Shown here in pieces: positions 24,410 to 36,246 of a stretch of DNA of 64,000 nt (position 1 is the stretch's first letter; the number at the start of each line of letters is the position of its first letter). This stretch comes from Eleginops maclovinus (lineage: Eukaryota; Chordata; Actinopteri; Perciformes; Eleginopidae): contig NC_086370.1 in the NCBI RefSeq assembly GCF_036324505.1, forward strand, positions 17,138,600-17,202,599, in the 5' to 3' direction. The position numbers and the translations under genes were made by a program. A model generated the notes under the pieces. That model was not told the DNA's origin. It was given only the letters and a program-made list of their open reading frames with translations, and searched no databases.

Positions 24410-26221
24410 ATGAGAAGCTGGAAGAATCACGTGCGTGGTGAACTGCAACAGAGAGACCAAACTGAGAAACTGCCTTTCATCGGCGTGTTCACAAGCTGTA
24501 AGTCTAAAACTTCCTCATAGCTTTTGCAATAATTATGTTCCTACTGTCTTAGCCTGAGGTTTCTGTTTTCTTTTAGTGTCTCAGATGGAGGAACGGTTTG
24601 AATTTCGCAAAACATTTTTGGATGATGTTCAGTCTAAGAGGTAAGAAATTAACTATTTAACTAAGTTTACATTTCTATACCCAAAGCTTGATTATTATAT
24701 ATTTGTTTATATATTTCTATACACTGGTTTGCATTTTTAGTTTAGACCGAGGTGGACGTGAAGTTGGAAAGACACCAGACTGCTTCAACTCCAACTGAGG
24801 GAGAGTGAACACCTGGCAGAAAAGGTGGGTTCTATGAGGAGAAATCCAATGACTAACATATAATCAGCCCTCAAAATCAATTCACTAAGCAGGCGTAGTT
24901 GGCACAAATATGTGCTCTAATCCTCAGACATGCACCTACTAATCAGAATATTGCATTTTCATTTGTAAAATGATCTAAATTTGCTTCTTTTCCCAACAGC
25001 TGTCTCAGACCGTCTCTGACCTGACCACCGTCCTGTATCTGAAAGAGGCCGAGCTGCAATACTGGCAGTCACGGTAGTTTCAAGTTTAAAACCAAAGCCG
25101 TCATTGTAAACACACTTTTAACAAAACTGGGTATAATACCAAGAGACAAATAACATTGGGTGCAGTTTGTTGGGTCATCTTAAAGCTCAGTATGAAAGTG
25201 GTTTAGGGAATTATTATTGCATTTTTCCGAAGGATTTGTCTCAGGGAGCTTTACAGTTTGCACAGAATACGACCCTCTGTACACTTAGACCCTTACATCA
25301 GACAAGTTAAACTTCTGAAGAAACCCCACAGTTAATGGGGAAAAATTGAATAATTCTTGGGGAGAGCAACAGAGGAGGGATACTTCTACCAGGACGGACA
25401 GACTAGCAATATGTGTCAACTGTGTGTGAATTAAAAAGATTCATGGACGGTCCAAAAATAAATCCAACCATTGCTATATACATCACACATTTAATAGAAG
25501 AGTGTTAATATGTTACTTTTAGCACACCGAAAGAACAGCATGACTTGATAAAGTATTGCATGATCATCTAGTGTTTCGGTGCAGTATTTGACAATCAGCT
25601 GTTCATATATCATAAGCAGAAACAGTTTGATGACGAGGCAAAATCTATGTCAAGGTGTTACATGGTGTTCTTCATTATAAGCGGGTGAACTTCTGACAGT
25701 ACCATTTCAAATTTAATTGTTGAAGTAACAGTTCAATGACGAGGTAATTAAAGTTACAGTAAATCATCGTTTTGTGTCTTATCTGTTTCAGTGTTTCCCA
25801 CTACCGCCAAGAGGCCCTTTCTCTGGCTAAAAGGAGTAACACATTGAAGACGACTCTATCAGAATTTGAGTACACCATTGAGTGTCAATCCAAAGAGTTG
25901 GCAGCCCTGCGTAACGAGCAGAAAGGAATAAATGAGGCGTTGGCACTGGCCTGCAGAGAGAAAGATGAACTCTTGCAACGCTGGATGGAAGAGAAGAGGG
26001 AGGAGGCAGACAGGTTGAATAAGTACAACGATGCACAGGAAAGGTAAGTGAGTATTAAAATTGACACGCTTTAAATTATAATGCGACTATACAGTTGTTG
26101 CTGATTACTGCTTTTTATTAGGTGGCAACGTGTCGCCAAACATCTGAAGAAGCACCTCCATAGTGAAAGAAAAAAAGAGTTTGTTCCCATTGTGACGAAC
26201 TCTTGGTATGGCGAAAAATGA
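24410..26221 (+). CDS. Short ATG16-like protein lacking WD40 repeats
   Basis: Exons: 24410-24497, 24577-24640, 24764-24824, 25000-25073, 25792-26043, 26122-26221; 212 aa, in phase to TGA 26219-26221. Residues 3-17 (SWKNHVRGELQQRDQ) match the ATG5-binding helix of ATG16L1 (RWKRHISEQLRRRDR). Residues 52-178 are heptad-rich and predicted coiled coil. RWMEEKREEADRLN at 159-172 matches RWMAEKAQEANRLN of ATG16L1. The chain stops soon after, at the size of yeast Atg16 (150 aa) rather than ATG16L1/L2 (about 600 aa with seven WD40 blades). In the family this part binds ATG5-ATG12, dimerises and directs LC3 lipidation at the phagophore. AATAAA follows at 26267, so the short form is a genuine gene end. 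The exon 3 acceptor (GTGAAG) is weak, while a better upstream one would bring an early stop. Relationship to ATG16L2 is uncertain. Human has no annotated counterpart here that I recall. Confidence 0.8.
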
Positions 26222-26266
26222 ATGCCTACATCCGCGATTCAGAGTAAGCATCAACAATCTCTTCAA

Positions 26267-26272
26267 AATAAA
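26267..26272 (+). terminator. Polyadenylation signal, ATG16-like gene
   Basis: AATAAA 46 nt after the stop codon. It argues that the gene ends here and is not cut off from downstream WD40 exons. Confidence 0.6.
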
Positions 26273-26289
26273 AATGCATAATGCAGCAG

Positions 26290-27669
26290 GTGCAAACAAA
26301 TGGCTGCCTCTTAATTAAAGAGCGCTTTCATCAAAAGCATCCCAATGACCTTCCTAATTATGGATGTCTAGTTGATGAGGTCAAGACAATGTTATCGTGA
26401 TCAACGAAGCTCTAATGGCACCGATGAGGGCTCATTTAGTCTCATCAAATAACTCAGTGGGCTTTTAGAGAATATTACCAGAAGCCAATCACTCGAGTGA
26501 CTGTTCAGTGCCTCATATCCACATACAGTATAGCTGCTTGTTCTCCTAAAAATCATATCCCCATACAACACAACTGTCCATTACTTTTAATGGAAACATA
26601 TCTCCTGGATTGTTTGTTTTTGACGTATTATAAATAGTCTGCAGAACACAAGGTCCTGGTGGATGGGTCAAACAAATGGAGGTTTTTGCACAAAGAAGAT
26701 TGGTGATATGTTTCCCTCCAAAAAGTAATTAGAAATGCAATTCGGAAGACTATATTGTAGGAGACAGGTTAGCATACTTGCATCTGGTACCTTGACTTTA
26801 TCATAATCTTTATGAAAGTACTGGCCCAGACTATAATGTCACTGGAGAAGGCAGCCATTTCTATGCATACATGTGCTTAAACATGATCATCGGGAACCTG
26901 TGACTACTTTTTTGATTTTAGGATTCATTTTTAATTCCTGGTATTTTCTCTGAGAATTTACCAACCTTGGGGAGGGTACATGCTTATTTGAGTATGTTAA
27001 GACTGGATATGTTATGTCTTTTAGGCCAATAAAAGGAACAAGGGTTTGGTATCAATGTGGGTGCCTGCCTTACTTAGAAGCCCTGGATTGTATCCTCCTC
27101 AGCTGTGTGTTGAAGGTAACCATGTTTTTTTCATTCTGTCCTTAGGGATCAATAATACACACCGGGGACACTATTTTATATTATTTTGTATTGTTTTTGG
27201 TTTTTTATCCGGAGTTGTAAACAATAAAGTTACATATATGCTAATTGTGTTCGCTTTATCATTTTTAAATTGAACAAAAGGTGTTATTCTTGACCTTTTT
27301 AAAAATAAAGAAACATGGTATTTTGGTTCAAATGTGTCCTTAGTTGCTTAACTGCAGAGATGCTTAACAAAAAATGGGTAATTAAGTAATTTCTTCACAT
27401 TTATAAAAAAAAGACATGGAAATTCCCACATTGTTCATTTAATGGCTTAATTAGCTATAATTTAATATTCAACAAAACAGCCTCTATTGTCTTTTCCTTT
27501 ACTGACAGAATTCTAATTCCACGTCTCCATGGCAAATTGAGATCACATTTCCTGTTGTTGTGCATGCATCGGCACGTTTCCATAGTCACCAGCGTGTTTG
27601 CACTAGTTAAGTGGGAAAGTGATAGTGCTGTATTGTTGAAACTACTCGGTGAACTCTCAAACTGTTATA
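26290..27669. promoter_or_regulatory. Interval between ATG16-like gene and tex36, with tex36 upstream region
   Basis: No coding exon recognised. Two X-box-like motifs (27523-27536 and 27576-27589) lie 81-147 bp upstream of the tex36 ATG. Nothing resembling WD40 exons was seen, which supports the short ATG16-like model. Confidence 0.5.
27523..27536 (+). promoter_or_regulatory. X-box-like (RFX) motif upstream of tex36
   Basis: GTCTCCATGGCAAA fits the RFX X-box pattern RYYNYY-(1-3)-RRNRAC with one mismatch at the last base. A second, weaker match, GTTTCCATAGTCAC (27576-27589), lies 40 bp downstream. Confidence 0.4.
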
Positions 27670-28639
27670 ATGGTAAAAGGTGGAAAGCAACGTACTTCAA
27701 TTGGCAATGATGGCAAGTGGGTAAGAAATCCTTTATTTTACATATAATCAGATCATTACAAATCACATCATTGTATGGCTTTGGAATGTACTTTTCTTCC
27801 ATTTTCTTCTCAGTTCGCTCATGAAGTTTTACCAGAAAATGAGACGAGGAGTCGTGAGGCTTGTACAAGCACTGGGATCATGCTGACTCAGGTTAAATCA
27901 TCACTGCCTCAGGCATTGAACTTGGAGCGCTATCCTAAATGGAAATCTCAGCAGGTGTGTATACACAAAGAATAATATAGTGTTTTATCACAGTGTATAT
28001 GGCCCAGGGCTTTGAAAGAACAGATAGCATTGCTTATCAAAACAAATCAGCAAGTAAGGCCTACTTATTTGATCCTTTTAGATGTGTGTCTTCACTTGTA
28101 TTAAGCTTACAGCCTTTCCAATTTGAGTTTCTTTGTAGAAATCCAGAGTGTATCCTTTCTCCGGTCATGACAACAAGCATGCCCTAAAAGACAACATCTC
28201 CGTCTTCAGTAATGTGAGTATAAAGAGAAATCCAGACCATAATAAACTGTTCTGATCCATCCCCACGTTGCAGCTTTAAAAGGACACGTCTTTTCTTTTT
28301 CATGTTGATATACCTCAGGGTGTAGGACTCAGGAAGGGTCTTGATGACCAGAGACAGAACAACTCCCATTTCTGCATGTCCCACGATGGGACTTACAGCA
28401 GCTCTGAAGAATCCGGGGGGAGCATGTCAGTCCAACACACTGACTTCACGATGAAGCAGGCTGTTAATGTTCCCACCAGCGCCAGGCGGTTCCCCCGCAA
28501 CCACAAGCAGAAGTCTGCAGAGGCAGCTCTGGCGCAGGCAGGGGAGCATTTCATGTGGTTCGGACGACACGATTTGAATGTCTCAGAGACCCTGCAAGTG
28601 TTGGGAGCTACAAACTGCTCAACACCATCCAGGCCCTGA
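27670..28639 (+). CDS. tex36: TEX36 (testis-expressed protein 36)
   Basis: Exons: 27670-27720, 27814-27954, 28139-28213, 28319-28639; 195 aa (human 186), GT..AG introns, all phase 0. Exon 1 encodes MVKGGKQRTSIGNDGKW, matching human MAKGRRFNPPLDKDGRW. Exon 3 has PFSGHDNKHALKDN (human PFSVHDNRHSLEN). Exon 4 has GLRKGLDDQRQNNSHF and ARRFPRNHK (human FRRFPRCYK). No catalytic domain or membrane segment is visible. TEX36 is a small testis-enriched protein of unknown biochemical role, found near EDRF1 and CTBP2 in mammals, which fits this position. AATAAA at 28701-28706 closes the gene. X-box-like motifs upstream suggest ciliary or flagellar expression, which is inference. Confidence 0.9.
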
Positions 28640-28700
28640 GATACTCCAACACTAGATCATAGGTAGTGTGAGGTGAACTTTCTGGAGGGTCCAGCTATCA

Positions 28701-28706
28701 AATAAA
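28701..28706 (+). terminator. tex36: Polyadenylation signal, tex36
   Basis: AATAAA 61 nt after the tex36 stop codon. Confidence 0.7.
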
Positions 28707-30406
28707 GAACTGAATCAGAAACATCAGATAGCATTTTCTCTTATTTCGAGAGGTCTGGAGGAGTTGTGAGAGCTGTTTTGCAGACAGAGGATATAAAAAG
28801 AACACTGTGATATTTTTGCCAGTATTTAAGTACACATGACAGTATTGTGGTTGTCTTAGCTTTGATTTTATTCCTTTTGAGCCCCTGTAGAGCCTTGTGA
28901 AGAGGGCTAGTAATTCACAGTTTGACCAGCAGATGGCAGCAGGTCTGCATGATTTATCAGATGTCCTGCAGTCCTAATGAGTTAAAACAGCCAAACTGTG
29001 AGAAATGTAACAACTAAAAACCCTGTGTAATGTGCATGCTTTGGAGTAAATATGCAGCTATTGTTATTTAATGCATATCAACATAAATACATTGAATTAT
29101 TGCATATGAAACAAATTGAGCAGCTTCATTTGTGTCATAATGCATGAGTTTGTTTCACCCCTTAGGGATGAAAAAGATGGATATGTGTGTGTGCTGCACT
29201 TACAAGAGCGAAAAAAGCGTGGGAGAATAACAGACTGCTCAGAGAAAAGCACTTAAAGTGAAGAGTATCCCAACCACTTTCTCCAATTGCTGATGTTTTC
29301 TCCAGAGTACATTCTGACCAGCTGCTTTCTTTCTTTAAGTACCCACTGGGGAGATGGCTTTTTCTCACATGCTTTCTTTCAGCTCTAGTAATTAGTTGTT
29401 CCACATACAGCCCCAACCTTGTAGGAGTTTGTTTCACTTGTAAAAGGTGACATTTACATCCCACAGTTTTTATATAGCAAGAGAAGAAAGCTGTGAGTCA
29501 TCCATCTGTAAACTGCTGCCCCTTGTGATTTCACTTTGAGATTATCTTCACACGTTGCCGCCCAAAAAACTGAGTCCTTGATGCAGAGGTGCATGTCTGA
29601 CACTGTGCTACAGGGCATAGGTTTATAACAACCATACATACCTTTGATAAAACAGAAGAAAGGATATGAAGAAAAGGGTTAATGACTCTATTTTAACCCC
29701 ATCCTTGTCATCTGAAAAAGAAACCTACAATATATTTGTGGTGGTCTCTGCTTTGTACTTGACAGTTGGTTGTTTCTGGTTTTGATTGGTTGTCTGCCAC
29801 CTCTGTCCCTGTGGGTGCAGTTTGCAGACTTCCCTTTGCTTTGGACTTGCCTCAACTTGAACAACTCCTCCGCACGGAAGCCACCAACACTTCACAATCA
29901 GAAACTCTCATTAGCTCTGTCAGAACCGCAGTAAAGCTTTCAATATTTCACAGGGGAGAGGAGAGCAGACTGAAATTGCACGTCAATCATTATCCGGTAT
30001 GTGTTATTGTGTAATGTATGTGCCATGTCAGGGGAGATATGTGTCTTCGTATCATGTAAAGAAGAAACAGCAAGTATATGTAAATACAGCTGCGGTGGAA
30101 TATCAAACCTTCTCCCAAGGACAAAAGACACATCTCAGTAAACAAGCATTCAACCACCAAAGCCCTGCACTTCATGAATATTAAATCAGACACTTTGAAT
30201 CCTACCTCTTTGGTGTTAGGAGGCCCTCGTCTGGATTCTTACCATTCACTGTGATTTATTCGCAGGTGCATGTGTCTCTTTGATGTGTTGAGTTGAGAGG
30301 TTTTGCACCTGTTAGAGGAAAAAAAGCTTTGAAAACAAGAGGTGGATTTGCCAGACAGTGAAAATGACAGCAACAGAAGGAAGATTTGTGTTGCTCTGTG
30401 CATATG

Positions 30407-30410
<4 letters not shown>

Positions 30411-30455
<45 letters not shown>
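30411..30455 (+). repeat. (TG)n microsatellite
   Basis: About 22 uninterrupted TG units. Confidence 0.95.
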
Positions 30456-30458
<3 letters not shown>

Positions 30459-33400
30459 TCAAAAAAATGCTGCTGTTCTGTTTTGACATTCTCTGTTCTG
30501 CGCAGCGCAAAATCACTTTTTCTCCAACAAAATTGACTTCTTTTTGGCTTCTGTTCTGACGTTAATATGAAGTTGTGCGTTATGCATTTTGTCCATTACC
30601 CATTCATTAAAGATGTGACTTGAAAAGAGAGTTGCCATGGAGATGTTTCAATTACACATATTTCCCTGATATATATTTTTCTGTTTATTCTTGTGCCAAT
30701 TATAACTCATGTCTAGCTTCCCCAATCTTTTTTTCTGCCTCTCTTTTTCTTACATTCTTTTTAATAAGGTGTCAAGGCTCACTATGACTCTTTATCTTAT
30801 GTCTAACACTTCATCTTGTTCAGCATCATCTGCAAATAACAACTGCAAAGTCCAAAACGGCCCGGAGGACATAGTGTTGACTCTCTTGGTTGGGTTAAAA
30901 CTACCTAAGCGTAAAACTCCTTCCAATCTGCTGTCAGTCATTCCATGCGCCTTACTTATAATTTCCTGGCAGTCTCTTTTTTTCAGTTGGTTTTTGTCCC
31001 CTGGCAGCCTAGTGGTCCTTGTTCCAGTAATGGTCAGGGGCCCTCCAGAGCCTGAGGGTGGTGATAAAGGTGACTGGCTATCTCATTTCCACAGAGGACA
31101 AGATAACATCCTGAGAACATTCCCATCACTCGAAGAGTTTGTTCAGTGGAGATAAGAGCTCCCCAGTTACGAAGCTCAGTGGGTGTGTGTTTGTGCGTCT
31201 TTACATTGTACATGTGTGTTTAAATGGAGTTCTTTTGAGCTTGTTAGCTGCTGTGCTGCTTCCCATGTTGCAGCAGTGAGCTCTACTGACCTGACATTGT
31301 GGCATTGAGCAGCGCAGAAGAAATACTGGTTCAAAGATCAGACCTTTTCTTGTACTAAATCACATTCCTCCATGTCATTTTGAAACCTCCGGCACAGTTT
31401 GTATGCAAATTTGTGTGTAGGTGGTGAGTATAATTACATTAAGCTGGTTTTATACAAATACCTACAAGCAGCAGTCAGTACAAGTACCTATCCTGCAAGA
31501 AAACAATACAATAGTTTATGAAAGGGTGGATGAAATTATCATGAATAGTTCATAGAAAATGATATTCAATACTGTGTCCGTTTGTAAGAATAGCTGTTGT
31601 AGCAATGACTTAGCAGCACACTTGTGCTTAATAAGAATGGAAAAGAAAGATTGGTTTCAATTATGTCCTTTGTTAATGTCAAATTAGCCATTTGTTAAAG
31701 CTTTTAAAGCAGAATCAGTATTATGGATTCCTGATTTTTTGTTTTATTCTTCCACAAACAATGCAGAGGCAACCTTGAGGCAACAAGAATGGCCCCTTTA
31801 TCATCCTCTCTGAAACACACTTCTTAGCTTAAGCAGTTGTTCAGTTTGGCTTGGCACATTTTAAAAAATATTACCAAGTATTTCATCACTACTAAAGAAG
31901 CTCCACCTCTTAGTTTTATCTAGTCCGCTCTTTCATAACCTCAGTATCCCAGCATTTTAATCTTATCAAGTCAAATAGATAAATGTTTTCCAATTTGCAG
32001 ATCAGGAGCTGGACCACACGCCCCACAGATTCTGCTCCTTTACTCTGTCTCTCATACTTTACTAAAAAGAGGTGGATGAAAAATGTATCAACAAATGAAG
32101 TAAATCACATTTGACAGGGTCTTCTAATCGCAAGAGACAAGCTTAAATTCTGTTTTCTTCAGTAGATATTTACTGTGCTATATTTGCAGTGTAGAGACTG
32201 CTGTTGTTTTCATGGCTGTATGACCCCCTGCTCTCAGCTCGATTACAAACCCTATTTACAGTTTATATAGTCAGCATCTCACAGAAATATTCAAAGTATT
32301 TTTCCTGCTATAGGAGAAACAAAGACACCCATAGACCCCACAACAAGTCTAATGAACTGTTTTCATGCTTTTTCTCCAGTCAAAGGCGTATATCTGCTTA
32401 ATTTGCATTTTGTTAGATGCATATATATGAGCCAATAACGGCATCCCTGTATTTTAAAAGGCTCTGTCAGAGGCCTTTATGTGGTGGAATATAATTGCAT
32501 GTTAGTGCGGACAGACTGGTACTGTGTGGCTTTGTTTGAATAATGATATAATGTCATCTTAACAGCAACATTAAAAGATATTCTGCTGCTTCACTGTAGC
32601 CACACTTAGTGGAGGAGGAACAAGCAGTACAATGGCATACTCTTAACAATTTGACATCATTATCAAATGTAAATTGAACTCTCAAAAGCTGTTAAATTAT
32701 CAATTCAACATCACCTTCTAGTAATCATCAGTGCTCTGGTAGTGATGTTGATGTTAAATTAGCTGCACTTCCCTTTTGCAAGAAGAAGGAAACATGTTAA
32801 AAAGAAGAGAAATGTTTATCTAAAATCACAAGGGAAGTGAATGCTGCAGTAGCCGGGTTTCCATATTGACAAGGTTATTCAAAATGAAATAAAATAGATT
32901 ATTTGGTAGTTTAAAAAATGGATCAAAGATGGGACTGAAGAAATACATCTTCACAGTTTGTTTTGATACTAAATACTTAAAGCAAAAGACTGCTTTACAC
33001 AAGGAAATCCAATGCAACAAGGTGATTTAAGCATGGGAGACTGATTCAAGGTTGCAGTGAAATATTCCTTCAAATGAGGTAAAGAGTGGAGCAGCATAAG
33101 AATAACTCATCTTTAAAGATTAACATAACCCTTGGAGGTGTTATTGTATCCCCGTAACCAAGTCAAGACTCCAGCAGGTGCAGAACAGCTCTCCTTTTCT
33201 GTGAGTTACTGCATTAAGTTCCTCAAATTTAGTAGCACAACCATGAGCCTCCCGTTCACTCTCTGGAGTAGAAGAATCGCTTTGCATTTTAAAAAGGTCA
33301 AACACTCAGATATCTGCCAGGAGGAATTGAGGAAGAAATAATGTCTCTCTGCAGAAATATGCAGTCGCACACTACTGATCCTCTCAAATACCCAGTGTAC

Positions 33401-34582
33401 AGTGAAGAGCTTAGAAGTGTGTGTGAGTGTGTGTGTGTGTGTGTGTGTTCACTGTCATCCTCTAACAACTACTGTATAAACAAAGGCCAATCATAATATC
33501 AAGCCCTAATGTGGTGCACATTTTAAAATTTTCCAGGCTGTATTGATTTAGTGCTGGTTGTTACGCTGGTGACTGGACTATAATGAAAGTTTTAAAAAAG
33601 GGTGAATGGTGCTGGTTACAAAACATGGTTTATAGTTGAAAATGTGCAGAGACAAAGTATAGGAAGGTGATTTACTATACTAAACACAATGGAGGTTAAG
33701 CCTATAATTAACAAACACAGCCTTTTGTAGGATTAAAGCTGTATCAATAAAGGACTCATTCATTAAGATTGACAGAAAGAGGGGACACGTATGGCTAATG
33801 AGTTTAGGACACTAACTACATGTCATTTTACAACATTGAATAATATACAGGATCATTTTCTTGCTCTTAAATCTTTATATTTAAGAGAGTTTAAAAGTGC
33901 CTTGTGTTTGCCACTTTATTTATTTGGGAGAAACAGGGGCCTTCATCTAAATTGAAATTTTGACTTAGAGATTATACCTAACAGCAGGGATTCAAACTTT
34001 TTTGTCTGTCTCTGTGTCCTCCACCCATCCCCACTGCTCCCATTGCAAACATATGCTTCAGTTGGTGGCCCCCGTTGGCTGGTGTTGGTCTTTGGAGTGT
34101 TTGGGTTTATGCCCAGTAGTTACATTGTGCCGGAGACAAAATGACCACAGGGATAGATGCACTCAGCACAGGGCCAACAGCCCCCAGGCCTCGGACCACA
34201 CACAGGGGCACATGGTACACAAGATGCAGAATAGAAGGTACAGTCCATTGCTAACGATTATTTTCTTTGTATTAGTGGAAAGCTCTAATCAAAGCTTTGC
34301 TGCAAGTGTTGGAAATGAATGCAGAGACCGAGGGACCAGGAAATACAAATATGCACTGTGCCATCTGTACCGTGTTATACATGGCAACAACTGCTGTGTG
34401 AATAACTGTAGGGTTCACAATTATTCTACTGCAGAGAGCTTTAAAAAAAAGGGAGAATACAGATTGCATGTTTTAAGCATGACATCAAGGCACAGCTGCA
34501 GATGCTGCGATCAGCACCTGTGACATGCAGTGAAGGAATGAACTCAGTAAACATGTAGTTGAGCACCAAATCTAACTATTTC

Positions 34583-34613
34583 TGTCCGTCTGTCTGTCTG
34601 TCTGTCTGTCTGA
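34583..34613 (+). repeat. (TCTG)n microsatellite
   Basis: Seven or so tandem TCTG units, the first one imperfect (CCGTCTG). Confidence 0.9.
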
Positions 34614-35782
34614 ATTGAAAGTTCGTAAATAAAACTGTTAGTAGGCTATTTTTTACATCATAACTATTCAGTTAACTACATGTAAATATAATGTCAAGTT
34701 CTCTTTCACACTACCAGTATCAGCATCAATCTTGTTTTTTTCTCAAAGTCTTAAAGATAGCCAAATGAAATGAAATTAATTTGGGAAATAGTTTAATCGC
34801 CTTTAAGATAAAAAAGGGTGTAACTTTCAAATGTGGAATGTAATCACCCCAAAGATGGTTTAGCTGAATTTTTTCAGCAAGATCGGTTAAGAAGAGGTTA
34901 GAACAAAGGGTAGCACAAAAGCCACATTTAAGCACGTGTTTCTTTAATGAAGATTGATTTACACATCACAATGTTAAAATGGATTGCACCAACACTTTGC
35001 TAAGAAGTTTTACTTAGATTAAATAAAAACGTTGCCAACTGACAAAACGTAAGCTAACATTAGCTTGCTCTATGACTAGTTCACGTGGAGAGTAATATAG
35101 AGTATTATGAAATCTGGTCAACACACGACAAGACACTTGATGAAAAATGTTGTTTAATCTCATTTTTTTATTAAACATCATAAAAATAACACAATTTATA
35201 CGTCGAATTAAAGAGCGCTATGCTAATAATGTTAGCTAAATGACCAACTACCTTAAGTTATCTAGCAACATTTCTCGCATAACCTACTCTGAACAGCAAC
35301 TGACTTTGAAACATACTAAGTCTTATAACTATTTTAAAGACGCCTATATATATATGTATCCAAATTAGAAAAGTGTGTTAATTGTGTGATTGAGTGTTTA
35401 GTGTTAGCTTAGGCAGCCTATTCACTGCTTTTAGAAGGAGGGGGATTTTTGAAGAAAAAATAAATTCACATTTTACCGTAACAGGCCAAAGACACGCCTC
35501 CTGTTTAAAGGTTCAGCCCAATTTAGTCATTTAGAAGTTAGCACAAGTTTACACAATGCTGCTGTTCCTGACAAAAAAAACCTGGGCTGACATAGCTCAG
35601 ATAACAGGACCCAATAACAACGTGTGTACGTAGGCTACAATTTGAATCCTTTAAAGTGTTAAATAATGATTTGAGATACACACAATTGTAGATCGAGTGG
35701 TCAAAATTAGAAATTGACAGAAAAAAACAATGTTGTGACAGATCACAAATCGCAATGTCTCACTGTCCCATCTCCATCAAAG

Positions 35783-35784
<2 letters not shown>

Positions 35785-35875
<91 letters not shown>
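35785..35875 (+). repeat. (GT)n microsatellite
   Basis: About 45 GT units immediately upstream of the CpG-rich region proposed as the ctbp2 promoter. Confidence 0.97.
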
Positions 35876-35877
<2 letters not shown>

Positions 35878-36246
35878 GGAGAAGTGGGCAAAGGCTCCGC
35901 CTCACTCAAAAAGCGAGAGAAAAAAAAGGAAAAGCAAACTGATACACACCTCTCAATTCTGGCAGGAGGAAAAGAATAGGAGTGTTTATGAACCGTAGAA
36001 GTAAACAGCAGGATAACCAGGCACACCGAGATCTGACGCCACTTCCCCCCGTAAAACCGACACCGGGCACCGTTTCCCAGCGCCGGAGATTGTCCCGTTG
36101 CGTTCAGGATTAAGTTTTTATGTCATCTAAAGGTGGATCATTATCTAAATCCGAGATAACAAGCGGATTTGAAATGCGTAGCCTGCGATGCTATTTCTGG
36201 AGCCCCAAAAGCCGACGTTTGAACTCTCAATAAACGTCCAGTCGAG
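35876..36246 (+). promoter_or_regulatory. ctbp2: Probable ctbp2 promoter and non-coding first exon
   Basis: This is the main local cluster of CpG dinucleotides between tex36 and the ctbp2 coding exon, with a GC-box-like GGCTCCGCCTC near 35893. It ends in a good donor, CGAG|GTAGGA, at 36246/36247. The exon at 53921 starts with 5' UTR after a clear acceptor, so ctbp2 needs an upstream non-coding exon, and this is the best candidate. Transcription start and exon boundaries are inferred. Confidence 0.45.

Larger units (their letters stand above)
28707..35784. other. tex36-ctbp2 intergenic region
   Basis: About 7 kb without a recognised gene. Longer frames at 30709-31155 and 34002-34523 show no family resemblance or exon structure. 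It contains a GT run (30411-30455), a shorter GT-rich run (33420-33447), a (TCTG)n run (34583-34613) and an isolated X-box-like motif, GTTGCCATGGAGAT, at 30631-30644. Confidence 0.6.

Noticed and set aside
29766..30014. 82-codon frame preceded by a CTGTGGGTGCAG acceptor-like site
   Set aside because: No matching downstream exon and no family resemblance.
30709..31155. 148-codon open frame on the plus strand
   Set aside because: It lacks recognisable domains and the sequence around it has no promoter or poly(A) context. Treated as chance.
34002..34523. 173-codon open frame on the plus strand in the tex36-ctbp2 gap
   Set aside because: No resemblance to any family I know, no splice structure or nearby poly(A) signal, and irregular composition. 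It is likely a chance frame.
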